This document shows positions 28,901 through 42,900 of a stretch of DNA of 64,000 nt, piece after piece. The notes under the pieces were generated by a model. That model searched no databases and was not told where the DNA came from. It worked only from the letters and a program-made list of their open reading frames with translations. Position numbers and translations under genes: made by a program. Source of the DNA: Paratinospora sagittata (Eukaryota; Streptophyta; Magnoliopsida; Ranunculales; Menispermaceae). The stretch is from NCBI GenBank assembly GCA_035771175.1, contig CM069605.1, positions 23,204,288-23,268,287 on the forward strand, in the 5' to 3' direction. Position 1 is the stretch's first letter, and every line of letters begins with the position of its first letter.

Positions 28901-31900
28901 ATTATAGAACCCTATCAGCGTGCTATCAACACTGATAGTGCGCTAGTGCCTTCTGGAAAATTTTGGCCAATTGCTGGATAGCCTTATTTTTGAAAAATTT
29001 ATATTTTGACACTTAAGAACCATTCCATTGACACAAAACATATTGATATAAGATTAATAATTTTTAAATAATTTGAATCTCATTGAAATTATGATTAAAA
29101 CCTTTCGAACATCATTTTTTCAAAATGAAATACTATATCGAAGTGATTTTGAAGACTTTGCAATTTTCAGAGTTTTAGTGCTGAGATTGATCGAGATTTT
29201 ACCCTACACACCAAAGATCAAACTAATGCATTAGACGTGAGATATGTCATCGTTCTTCGAGCTTGATCTTTTGTAGACTTCAAAACCTATTATTTGATGT
29301 GTTCTTGATGCAATACAGGTGATGTGTTCGTTTTTGATGTGTTATCTTTCCGAGACCACTTCATATACGTACAGTTTAAAACAAAGGATAGCCTCTGGAA
29401 ATCTAAGCACAAAAGGAATAAAATGAAGAACTTGCCGAACAATGACGTTATCATCAAGACAGATTGCAATTTTGATTCAATTCGAGGCTTCTTCTCTTGG
29501 AAAACTCTTTGGAAAGCTCAATCTAACTTGCAAAAATCATGTGTGTTGTATTTTTGAAAATCAGAGAATGAGTGTTTTATAAAATTAGAAGTTGCAGGAT
29601 AAAGAGCAAGAGAGTACAAAACGATTTGAATTCAAAACATTTTTCAATCTAAAGTTGTTTTGGGCGTGCGAGACAATGGGAATCATCTAGGTGTTAGTAG
29701 AAAATATTTCAATAAAGATAACCTTGCAAAATAGTGTAAGGAATAGAAAAATCGAGCAAGCATAAGTGTCCAGAGTTTTCTCGTCAGAAATATCAGATTT
29801 TTGTCTCAGACGTGGATAGCGCGTTATTGGGTTGTGTATCATGTTCTCGTTTAGCAGGCTATAGCAGGTCGATATACACAAACCCGTGAGCTCGAGTTTT
29901 TTAGACTTTCCGATAGCGTGTTATCAAGGCCTATAGCGCGCTATTGCCGATCTCACTAAAAATGGAAAGATCACTGCAACAGCTTTATAAGGAGTTATCA
30001 AAGGGAATAGCGCGCTATAGATAATTTTCGAGAAAAATATATGTTTTATTATAGAACCCTATCAGCGTGCTATCAACACTGATAGTGCGCTAGTGCCTTC
30101 TGGAAAATTTTGGCCAATTGCTGGATAGCCTTATTTTTGAAAAATTTATATTTTGACACTTAAGAACCATTCCATTGACACAAAACATATTGATATAAGA
30201 TTAATAATTTTTAAATAATTTGAATCTCATTGAAATTATGATTAAAACCTTTCGAACATCATTTTTTCAAAATGAAATACTATATCGAAGTGATTTTGAA
30301 GACTTTGCAATTTTCAGAGTTTTAGTGCTGAGATTGATCGAGATTTTACCCTACACACCAAAGATCAAACTAATGCATTAGACGTGAGATATGTCGTCGT
30401 TCTTCGAGCTTGATCTTTTGTAGACTTCGAAAGCTATTGTTTGATGTGTTCTTGATGCAAAACTGGTGATGTGTTCGTTTTTGATGTGTTATCTTTCCGA
30501 GACCACTTCATATACGTACAGTTTAAAACAAAGGATAGCCTCTGGAAATCTAAGCACAAAAGGAATAAAATGAAGAACTTGCCGAACAATGACGTTATCA
30601 TCAAGACAGATTGCAATTTTGATTCAATTCGAGGCTTCTTCTCTTGGAAAACTCTTTGGAAAGCTCAATCTAACTTGCAAAAATCATGTGTGTTGTATTT
30701 TTGAAAATCAGAGAATGAGTGTTTTATAAAATTAGAAGTTGCAGGTTAAAGAGCAAGAGAGTACAAAACGATTTGAATTCAAAACATTTTTCAATCTAAA
30801 GTTGTTTTGGGCATGGGAATCATCTAGGTGTTAGTAAAAAATATTTCAATAAAGATAACCTTTCAAAACTGTGTAAGGAATAGAAAAATCGAGCAAGCAT
30901 AAGTGTCCAGATTTTTCTCGTCAGAAATATCAAATTTTTGTCTCAGACGTGGATAGCGCGCTATTGGGTTGTGTACCATGTTCTCTTTTAGTAGGCTATA
31001 GCAGGTCGATATACACAAACCCGTGAGCTCGAGTTTTTCAGACTTTCTGATAGCGTGTTATCAAGGCCTATAGCGCGCTATTGCCCATCTCACTAAAAAT
31101 GGAAAGATCACTGCAACAGCTTTATAAGGAGTTATCAGAGGGGATAGCGCGCTGTAGATAATTTTCGAGAAAAACATATGTTTTATTATAGAACCCTATC
31201 AGCGTGCTATCAACACTGATAGTGCGCTAGTGCCTTCTGGAAAATTTTGGCCAATTGCTGGATAGCCTTATTTTTGAAAAATTTATATTTTGACACTTAA
31301 GAACCATTCCATTGACACAAAACATATTGATATAAGATTAATAATTTTTAAATAATTTGAATCTCATTGAAATTATGATTAAAACCTTTCGAACATCATT
31401 TTTTCAAAATGAAATACTATATCGAAGTGATTTTGAAGACTTTGCAATTTTCAGAGTTTTAGTGCTGAGATTGATCGAGATTTTACCCTACACACCAAAG
31501 ATCAAACTAATGCATTAGACGTGAGATATGTCATCGTTCTTCGAGCTTGATCTTTTGTAGACTTCGAAACCTATTATTTGATGTGTTCTTGATGCAATAC
31601 AGGTGATGTGTTCGTTTTTGATGTGTTATCTTTCCGAGACCACTTCATATACGTACAGTTTAAAACAAAGGATAGCCTCTGGAAATCTAAGCACAAAAGG
31701 AATAAAATGAAGAACTTGCCGAACAATGACGTTATCATCAAGACAGATTGCAATTTTGATTCAATTCGAGGCTTCTTCTCTTGGAAAACTCTTTGGAAAG
31801 CTCAATCTAACTTGCAAAAATCATGTGTGTTGTATTTTTGAAAATCAGAGAATGAGTGTTTTATAAAATTAGAAGTTGCAGGATAAAGAGCAAGAGAGTA

Positions 31901-34900
31901 CAAAACGATTTGAATTCAAAACATTTTTCAATCTAAAGTTGTTTTGGGCGTGCGAGACAATGGGAATCATCTAGGTGTTAGTAGAAAATATTTCAATAAA
32001 GATAACCTTGCAAAATAGTGTAAGGAATAGAAAAATCGAGCAAGCATAAGTGTCCAGATTTTTCTCGTCAGAAATATCAGATTTTTGCCTCAGACGTGGA
32101 TAGCGCGTTATTGGGTTGTGTATCATGTTCTCGTTTAGCAGGCTATAGCAGGTCGATATACACAAACCCGTGAGCTCGAGTTTTTTAGACTTTCCGATAG
32201 CGTGTTATCAAGGCCTATAGCGCGCTATTGCCGATCTCACTAAAAATGGAAAGATCACTGCAACAGCTTTATAAGGAGTTATCAAAGGGAATAGCGCGCT
32301 ATAGATAATTTTCGAGAAAAATATATGTTTTATTATAGAACCCTATCAGCGTGCTATCAACACTGATAGTGCGCTAGTGCCTTCTGGAAAATTTTGGCCA
32401 ATTGCTGGATAGCCTTATTTTTGAAAAATTTATATTTTGACACTTAAGAACCATTCCATTGACACAAAACATATTGATATAAGATTAATAATTTTTAAAT
32501 AATTTGAATCTCATTGAAATTATGATTAAAACCTTTCGAACATCATTTTTTCAAAATGAAATACTATATCGAAGTGATTTTGAAGACTTTGCAATTTTCA
32601 GAGTTTTAGTGCTGAGATTGATCGAGATTTTACCCTACACACCAAAGATCAAACTAATGCATTAGACGTGAGATATGTCGTCGTTCTTCGAGCTTGATCT
32701 TTTGTAGACTTCGAAAGCTATTGTTTGATGTGTTCTTGATGCAAAACTGGTGATGTGTTCGTTTTTGATGTGTTATCTTTCCGAGACCACTTCATACACT
32801 TACAGTTTAAAACAAAGGATAGCCTCTGCAAATCTAAGCACAAAAGGAATAAAATGAAGAACTTGCTGAACAATGACGTTATCATCAAGACAGATTGCAA
32901 TTTTGATTCAATTCGAGGCTTCTTCTCTTGGAAAACTCTTTGGAAAGCTCAATCTAACTTGCAAAAATCATGTGTGTTGTATTTTTGAAAATCAGAGAAT
33001 GAGTGTTTTATAAAATTAGAAGTTGCAGGTTAAAGAGCAAGAGAGTACAAAACGATTTGAATTCAAAACATTTTTCAATCTAAAGTTGTTTTGGGCATGG
33101 GAATCATCTAGGTGTTAGTAGAAAATATTTCAATAAAGATAACCTTTCAAAACTGTGTAAGGAATAGAAAAATCGAGCAAGCATAAGTGTCCAGATTTTT
33201 CTCGTCAGAAATATCAAATTTTTGTCTCAGACGTGGATAGCGCGCTATTGGGTTGTGTACCATGTTCTCTTTTAGTAGGCTATAGCAGGTCGATATACAC
33301 AAACCCGTGAGCTCGAGTTTTTCAGACCTTCCGATAGCGTGTTATCAAGGCCTATAGCGCGCTATTGCCCATCTCACTAAAAATGGAAAGATCACTGCAA
33401 CAGCTTTATAAGGAGTTATCAGAGGGGATAGCGCGCTGTAGATAATTTTCGAGAAAAACATATGTTTTATTATAGAACCCTATCAGCGTGCTATCAACAC
33501 TGATAGTGCGCTAGTGCCTTCTGGAAAATTTTGGCCAATTGCTGGATAGCCTTATTTTTTAAAAATTTATATTTTGACACTTAAAAACCATTCCATTGAC
33601 ACAAAACATATTGATATAAGATTAATAATTTTTAAATAATTCGAATCTCATTGAAATTATGATTAAAACCTTTCGAACATCATTTTTTCAAAATGAAATA
33701 CTATATCGAAGTGATTTTGAAGACTTTGCAATTTTCAGTGTTTTAGTGCTGAGATTGATCGAGATTTTACCCTACACACCAAAGATCAAACTAATGCATT
33801 AGACGTGAGATATGTCATCGTTCTTCGAGCTTGATCTTTTGTAGACTTCGAAAGCTATTGTTTGATGTGTTCTTGATGCAAAACAGGTGATGTGTTCGTT
33901 TTTGATGTGTTATCTTTCCGAGACCACTTCATATACGTACAGTTTAAAACAAAGGATAGCCTCTGGAAATCTAAGCACAAAAGGAATAAAATGAAGAACT
34001 TGCCGAACAATGACGTTATCATCAAGACAGATTGCAATTTTGATTCAATTCGAGGCTTTTTCTCTTGGAAAACTCTTTGGAAAGCCCAATCTAACTTGCA
34101 AAAATCATGTGTGTTGTATTTTTGAAAATCAGAGAATGAGTGTTTTATAAAATTAGAAGTTGCAGGTTAAATAGCAAGAGAGTACAAAACGATTTGAATT
34201 CAAAACATTGTTCAATCTAAGGTTGTTTTGGGCGTGCGAGACAATGGGAATCATCTAGGTGTTAGTAGAAAATATTTCAATAAAGATAACCTTGCAAAAT
34301 AGTGTAAGGAATAGAAAAATCGAGCAAGCATAAGTGTCCAGATTTTTCTCATCAGAAATATCAGATTTTTGTCTCAGACGTGGATAGCGCGTTATTGGGT
34401 TGTGTATCATGTTCTCGTTTAGCAGGCTATAGCAGGTCGATATACACAAACCCGTGAGCTCGATTTTTTTAGACTTTCCGATAGCGTGTTATCAAGGCCT
34501 ATAGCGCGCTATTGCCGATCTCACTAAAAATGGAAAGATCACTGCAACAGCTTTATAAGGAGTTATCAAAGGGAATAGCGCGCTATAGATAATTTTCGAG
34601 AAAAATATATGTTTTATTATAGAACCCTATCAGCGTGCTATCAACACTGATAGTGCGCTAGTGCCTTCTGGAAAATTTTGGCCAATTGCTGGATAGCCTT
34701 ATTTTTGAAAAATTTATATTTTGACACTTAAGAACCATTCCATTGACACAAAACATATTGATATAAGATTAATAATTTTTAAATAATTTGAATCTCATTG
34801 AAATTATGATTAAAACCTTTCGAACATCATTTTTTCAAAATGAAATACTATATCGAAGTGATTTTGAAGACTTTGCAATTTTCAGAGTTTTAGTGCTGAG

Positions 34901-35038
34901 ATTGATCGAGATTTTACCCTACACACCAAAGATCAAACTAATGCATTAGACGTGAGATATGTCATCGTTCTTCGAGCTTGATCTTTTGTAGACTTCGAAA
35001 GCTATTGTTTGATGTGTTCTTGATGCAAAACTGGTGAT
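25903..35038. repeat. Dimeric higher-order repeat, 2284 bp x 4
   Basis: Landmarks at 25903, 28187, 30471, 32755 and 35039 are exactly 2284 bp apart. Each dimer pairs a 1137-bp C-type unit (GATGCAAAACTGG, GGGCATGGG or a close relative) with a 1147-bp W-type unit. The W units at 27040, 29324 and 31608 carry CCTATTATTTG and GCAGGATAAAG. The unit at 33892 departs from this and has GCAGGTTAAATAG instead. The C-position unit at 30471 has a W-type centre, read as gene conversion. Confidence 0.88.
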
Positions 35039-36185
35039 GTGTTCGTTTTTGATGTGTTATCTTTCCGAGACCACTTCATACACTTACAGTTTAAAACAAA
35101 GGATAGCCTCTGCAAATCTAAGCACAAAAGGAATAAAATGAAGAACTTGCTGAACAATGACGTTATCTTCAAGACAGATTGCAATTTTGATTCAATTCGA
35201 GGCTTCTTCTCTTGGAAAACTCTTTGGAAAGCTCAATCTAACTTGCAAAAATCATGTGTGTTGTATTTTTGAAAATCAGAGAATGAGTGTTTTATAAAAT
35301 TAGAAGTTGCAGGTTAAAGAGCAAGAGAGTACAAAACGATTTGAATTCAAAACATTTTTCAATCTAAAGTTGTTTTAGGCGTGCGAGACAATGGGAATCA
35401 TCTAGGTGTTAGTAGAAAATATTTCAATAAAGATAACCTTTCAAAACTGTGTAAGGAATAGAAAAATCGAGCAAGCATAAGTGTCCAGATTTTTCTCGTC
35501 AGAAATATCAAATTTTTGTCTCAGACGTGGATAGCGCGCTATTGGGTTGTGTACCATGTTCTCTTTTAGTAGGCTATAGCAGGTCGATATACACAAACCC
35601 GTGAGCTCGAGTTTTTCAGACTTTCCGATAGCGTGTTATCAAGGCCTATAGCGCGCTATTGCCCATCTCACTAAAAATGGAAAGATCACTGCAACAGCTT
35701 TATAAGGAGTTATCAGAGGGGATAGCGCGCTGTAGATAATTTTCGAGAAAAACATATGTTTTATTATAGAACCCTATCAGCGTGCTATCAACACTGATAG
35801 TGCGCTAGTGCCTTCTAGAAAATTTTGTCCAATTGCTGGATAGCCTTATTTTTTAAAAATTTATATTTTGACACTTAAAAACCATTCCATTGACACAAAA
35901 CATATTGATATAAGATTAATAATTTTTAAATAATTCGAATCTCATTGAAATTATGATTAAAACCTTTCGAACATCATTTTTTCAAAATGAAATACTATAT
36001 CGAAGTGATTTTGAAGACTTTGCAATTTTCAGAGTTTTAGTGCTGAGATTGATCGAGATTTTACCCTACACACCAAAGATCAAACTAATGCATTAGACGT
36101 GAGATATGTCATCGTTCTTCGAGCTTGATCTTTTGTAGACTTCGAAAGCTATTGTTTGATGTGTTCTTGATGCAAAACTGGTGAT

Positions 36186-39100
36186 GTGTTCGTTTTTGAT
36201 GTGTTATCTTTCCGAGACCACTTCATACACTTACAGTTTAAAACAAAGGATAGCCTCTGCAAATCTAAGCACAAAAGGAATAAAATGAAGAACTTGCTGA
36301 ACAATGACGTTATCATCAAGACAGATTGCAATTTTGATTCAATTCGAGGCTTCTTCTCTTGGAAAACTCTTTGGAAAGCTCAATCTAACTTGCAAAAATC
36401 ATGTGTGTTGTATTTTTGAAAATCAGAGAATGAGTGTTTTATAAAATTAGAAGTTGCAGGTTAAAGAGCAAGAGAGTACAAAACGATTTGAATTCAAAAC
36501 ATTTTTCAATCTAAAGTTGTTTTGGGCATGGGAATCATCTAGGTGTTAGTAAAAAATATTTCAATAAAGATAACCTTGCAAAATAGTGTAAGGAATAGAA
36601 AAATCGAGCAAGCATAAGTGTCCAGATTTTTCTCGTCAGAAATATCAGATTTTTGTCTCAGACGTGGATAGCGCGTTATTGGGTTGTGTATCATGTTCTC
36701 GTTTAGCAGGCTATAGCAGGTCGATATACACAAACCCGTGAGCTCGAGTTTTTTAGACTTTCCGATAGCGTGTTATCAAGGCCTATAGCGCGCTATTGCC
36801 GATCTCACTAAAAATGGAAAGATCACTGCAACAGCTTTATAAGGAGTTATCAAAGGGAATAGCGCGCTATAGATAATTTTCGAGAAAAATATATGTTTTA
36901 TTATAGAACCCTATCAGCGTGCTATCAACACTGATAGTGCGCTAGTGCCTTCTGGAAAATTTTGGCCAATTGCTGGATAGCCTTATTTTTGAAAAAATTT
37001 ATATTTTGACACTTAAGAACCATTCCATTGACACAAAACATATTGATATAAGATTAATAATTTTTAAATAATTTGAATCTCATTGAAATTATGATTAAAA
37101 CCTTTCGAACATCATTTTTTCAAAATGAAATACTATATCGAAGTGATTTTGAAGACTTTGCAATTTTCAGAGTTTTAGTGCTGAGATTGATCGAGATTTT
37201 ACCCTACACACCAAAGATCAAACTAATGCATTAGACGTGAGATATGTCATCGTTCTTCGAGCTTGATCTTTTGTAGACTTCGAAAGCTATTGTTTGATGT
37301 GTTCTTGATGCAAAACTGGTGATGTGTTCGTTTTTGATGTGTTATCTTTCCGAGACCACTTCATACACTTACAGTTTAAAACAAAGGATAGCCTCTGCAA
37401 ATCTAAGCACAAAAGGAATAAAATGAAGAACTTGCTGAACAATGACGTTATCATCAAGACAGATTGCAATTTTGATTCAATTCGAGGCTTCTTCTCTTGG
37501 AAAACTCTTTGGAAAGCTCAATCTAACTTGCAAAAATCATGTGTGTTGTATTTTTGAAAATCAGAGAATGAGTGTTTTATAAAATTAGAAGTTGCAGGTT
37601 AAAGAGCAAGAGAGTACAAAACGATTTGAATTCAAAACATTTTTCAATCTAAAGTTGTTTTGGGCATGGGAATCATCTAGGTGTTAGTAAAAAATATTTC
37701 AATAAAGATAACCTTGCAAAATAGTGTAAGGAATAGAAAAATCGAGCAAGCATAAGTGTCCAGATTTTTCTCGTCAGAAATATCAGATTTTTGTCTCAGA
37801 CGTGGATAGCGCGTTATTGGGTTGTGTATCATGTTCTCGTTTAGCAGGCTATAGCAGGTCGATATACACAAACCCGTGAGCTCGAGTTTTTTAGACTTTC
37901 CGATAGCGTGTTATCAAGGCCTATAGCGCGCTATTGCCGATCTCACTAAAAATGGAAAGATCACTGCAACAGCTTTATAAGGAGTTATCAAAGGGAATAG
38001 CGCGCTATAGATAATTTTCGAGAAAAATATATGTTTTATTATAGAACCCTATCAGCGTGCTATCAACACTGATAGTGCGCTAGTGCCTTCTGGAAAATTT
38101 TGGCCAATTGCTGGATAGCCTTATTTTTGAAAAATTTATATTTTGACACTTAAGAACCATTCCATTGACACAAAACATATTGATATAAGATTAATAATTT
38201 TTAAATAATTTGAATCTCATTGAAATTATGATTAAAACCTTTCGAACATCATTTTTTCAAAATGAAATACTATATCGAAGTGATTTTGAAGACTTTGCAA
38301 TTTTCAGAGTTTTAGTGCTGAGATTGATCGAGATTTTACCCTACACACCAAAGATCAAACTAATGCATTAGACGTGAGATATGTCATCGTTCTTCGAGCT
38401 TGATCTTTTGTAGACTTCGACAGCTATTGTTTGATGTGTTCTTGATGCAAAACTGGTGATGTGTTCGTTTTTTATGTGTTATCTTTCCGAGACCACTTCA
38501 TACACTTACAGTTTAAAACAAAGGATAGCCTCTGCAAATCTAAGCACAAAAGGAATAAAATGAAGAACTTGCTGAACAATGACGTTATCATCAAGACAGA
38601 TTGCAATTTTGATTCAATTCGAGGCTTCTTCTCTTGGAAAACTCTTTGGAAAGCTCAATCTAACTTGCAAAAATCATGTGTGTTGTATTTTTGAAAATCA
38701 GAGAATGAGTGTTTTATAAAATTAGAAGTTGCAGGTTAAAGAGCAAGAGAGTACAAAACGATTTGAATTCAAAACATTTTTCAATCTAAAGTTGTTTTGG
38801 GCATGGGAATCATCTAGGTGTTAGTAAAAAATATTTCAATAAAGATAACCTTGCAAAATAGTGTAAGGAATAGAAAAATCGAGCAAGCATAAGTGTCCAG
38901 ATTTTTCTCGTCAGAAATATCAGATTTTTGTCTCAGACGTGGATAGCGCGTTATTGGGTTGTGTATCATGTTCTCGTTTAGCAGGCTATAGCAGGTCGAT
39001 ATACACAAACCCGTGAGCTCGAGTTTTTTAGACTTTCCGATAGCGTGTTATCAAGGCCTATAGCGCGCTATTGCCGATCTCACTAAAAATGGAAAGATCA

Positions 39101-39597
39101 CTGCAACAGCTTTATAAGGAGTTATCAAAGGGAATAGCGCGCTATAGATAATTTTCGAGAAAAATATATGTTTTATTATAGAACCCTATCAGCGTGCTAT
39201 CAACACTGATAGTGCGCTAGTGCCTTCTGGAAAATTTTGGCCAATTGCTGGATAGCCTTATTTTTGAAAAATTTATATTTTGACACTTAAGAACCATTCC
39301 ATTGACACAAAACATATTGATATAAGATTAATAATTTTTAAATAATTTGAATCTCATTGAAATTATGATTAAAACCTTTCGAACATCATTTTTTCAAAAT
39401 GAAATACTATATCGAAGTGATTTTGAAGACTTTGCAATTTTCAGAGTTTTAGTGCTGAGATTGATCGAGATTTTACCCTACACACCAAAGATCAAACTAA
39501 TGCATTAGACGTGAGATATGTCATCGTTCTTCGAGCTTGATCTTTTGTAGACTTCGAAAGCTATTGTTTGATGTGTTCTTGATGCAAAACTGGTGAT
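36186..39597. repeat. Run of three nearly identical 1137/1138-bp satellite monomers
   Basis: Units at 36186, 37324 and 38461 repeat at 1138, 1137 and 1137 bp, all in C-family form with GGGCATGGG and GTTAGTAAAAAATATTT. They differ by isolated changes, including an extra A near 36992-36997 and a G-to-T change near 38472 that turns TTTTTGATG into TTTTTTATG. This is simple monomeric amplification, in contrast to the dimeric block to its left. Confidence 0.85.
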
Positions 39598-39936
39598 GTG
39601 TTCGTTTTTGATGTGTTATCTTTCCGAGACCACTTCATACACTTACAGTTTAAAACAAAGGATAGCCTCTGCAAATCTAAGCACAAAAGGAATAAAATGA
39701 AGAACTTGCTGAACAATGACGTTATCATCAAGACAGATTGCAATTTTGATTCAATTCGAGGCTTCTTCTCTTGGAAAACTCTTTGGAAAGCTCAATCTAA
39801 CTTGCAAAAATCATGTGTGTTGTATTTTTGAAAATCAGAGAATGAGTGTTTTATAAAATTAGAAGTTGCAGGTTAAAGAGCAAGAGAGTACAAAACGATT
39901 TGAATTCAAAACATTTTTCAATCTAAAGTTGTTTTA

Positions 39937-42900
39937 GGCGTGCGAGACAATGGGAATCATCTAGGTGTTAGTAGAAAATATTTCAATAAAGATAACCTTT
40001 CAAAACTGTGTAAGGAATAGAAAAATCGAGCAAGCATAAGTGTCCAGATTTTTCTCGTCAGAAATATCAAATTTTTGTCTCAGACGTGGATAGCGCGCTA
40101 TTGGGTTGTGTACCATGTTCTCTTTTAGTAGGCTATAGCAGGTCGATATACACAAACCCGTGAGCTCGAGTTTTTCAGACTTTCCGATAGCGTGTTATCA
40201 AGGCCTATAGCGCGCTATTGCCCATCTCACTAAAAATGGAAAGATCACTGCAACAGCTTTATAAGGAGTTATCAGAGGGGATAGCGCGCTGTAGATAATT
40301 TTCGAGAAAAACATATGTTTTATTATAGAACCCTATCAGCGTGCTATCAACACTGATAGTGCGCTAGTGCCTTCTGGAAAATTTTGGCCAATTGCTGGAT
40401 AGCCTTATTTTTGAAAAATTTATATTTTGACACTTAAGAACCATTCCATTGACACAAAACATATTGATATAAGATTAATAATTTTTAAATAATTTGAATC
40501 TCATTGAAATTATGATTAAAACCTTTCGAACATCATTTTTTCAAAATGAAATACTATATCGAAGTGATTTTGAAGACTTTGCAATTTTCAGAGTTTTAGT
40601 GCTGAGATTGATCGAGATTTTACCCTACACACCAAAGATCAAACTAATGCATTAGACGTGAGATATGTCGTCGTTCTTCGAGCTTGATCTTTTGTAGACT
40701 TCGAAAGCTATTGTTTGATGTGTTCTTGATGCAAAACTGGTGATGTGTTCGTTTTTGATGTGTTATCTTTCCGAGACCACTTCATATACGTACAGTTTAA
40801 AACAAAGGATAGCCTCTGCAAATCTAAGCACAAAAGGAATAAAATGAAGAACTTGCTGAACAATGACGTTATCATCAAGACAGATTGCAATTTTGATTCA
40901 ATTCGAGGCTTCTTCTCTTGGAAAACTCTTTGGAAAGCTCAATCTAACTTGCAAAAATCATGTGTGTTGTATTTTTGAAAATAAGAGAATGAGTGTTTTA
41001 TAAAATTAGAAGTTGCAGGTTAAAGAGCAAGAGAGTACAAAACGATTTGAATTCAAAACATTTTTCAATCTAAAGTTGTTTTGGGCATGGGAATCATCTA
41101 GGTGTTAGTAAAAAATATTTCAATAAAGATAACCTTTCAAAACTGTGTAAGGAATAGAAAAATCGAGCAAGCATAAGTGTCCAGATTTTTCTCGTCAGAA
41201 ATATCAAATTTTTGTCTCAGACGTGGATAGCGCGCTGTTGGGTTGTGTACCATGTTCTCTTTTAGTAGGCTATAGCAGGTCGATATACACAAACCCGTGA
41301 GCTCGAGTTTTTCAGACTTTCCGATAGCGTGTTATCAAGGCCTATAGCGCGCTATTGCCCATCTCACTAAAAATGGAAAGATCACTGCAACAGCTTTATA
41401 AGGAGTTATCAGAGGGGATAGCGCGCTGTAGATAATTTTCGAGAAAAACATATGTTTTATTATAGAACCCTATCAGCGTGCTATCAACACTGATAGTGCG
41501 CTAGTGCCTTCTGGAAAATTTTGGCCAATTGCTGGATAGCCTTATTTTTGAAAAATTTATATTTTGACACTTAAGAACCATTCCATTGACACAAAACATA
41601 TTGATATAAGATTAATAATTTTTAAATAATTTGAATCTCATTGAAATTATGATTAAAACCTTTCGAACATCATTTTTTCAAAATGAAATACTATATCGAA
41701 GTGATTTTGAAGACTTTGCAATTTTCAGAGTTTTAGTGCTGAGATTAATCGAGATTTTACCCTACACACCAAAGATCAAACTTTGCAGGTTAAAGAGCAA
41801 GAGAGTACAAAACGATTTGAATTCAAAACATTGTTCAATCTAAAGTTGTTTTGGGCGTGCGAGACAATGGGAATCATCTAGGTGTTAGTAGAAAATATTT
41901 CAATAAAGATAACCTTTCAAAACTGTGTAAGGAATAGAAAAATCGAGCAAGCATAAGTGTCCAGATTTTTCTCGTCAGAAATATCAAATTTTTGTCTCAG
42001 ACGTGGATAGCGCGCTATTGGGTTGTGTATCATGTTCTCTTTTAGCAGGCTATAGCAGGTCGATATACACAAACCCGTGAGCTCGAATTTTTCAGACTTT
42101 CCGATAGCGTGTTATCAAGGCCTATAGCGCGCTATTGCCGATCTCACTAAAAATGGAAAGATCACTGCAACAGCTTTATAAGGAGTTATCAAAGGGAATA
42201 GCGCGCTATAGATAATTTTCGAGAAAAATATATGTTTTATTATAGAACCCTATCAGCGTGCTATCAACACTGATAGTGCGCTAGTGCCTTATGGAAAATT
42301 TTGGCCAATTGCTGGATAGCCTTATTTTTGAAAAATTTATATTTTGACACTTAAGAACCATTCCATTGACACAAAACATATTGATATAAGATTAATAATT
42401 TTTAAATAATTTGAATCTCATTGAAATTATGATTAAAACCTTTCGAACATCATTTTTTCAAAATGAAATACTATATCGAAGTGATTTTGAAGACTTTGCA
42501 ATTTTCAGAGTTTTAGTGCTGAGATTGATCGAGATTTTACCCTACACACCAAAGATCAAACTAATGCATTAGACGTGAGATATGTCATCGTTCTTCGAGC
42601 TTGATCTTTTGTAGACTTCGAAAGCTATTGTTTGATGTGTTCTTGATGCAAAACAGGTGATGTGTTCGTTTTTGATGTGTTTTCTTTCCGAGACCACTTC
42701 ATACACTTACAGTTTAAAACAAAGGATAGCCTCTGCAAATCTAAGCACAAAAGGAATAAAATGAAGAACTTGCTGAACAATGACGTTATCATCAAGACAG
42801 ATTGCAATTTTGATTCAATTCGAGGCTTCTTCTCTTGGAAAACTCTTTGGAAAGCTCAATCTAACTTGCAAAAATCATGTGTGTTGTATTTTTGAAAATC

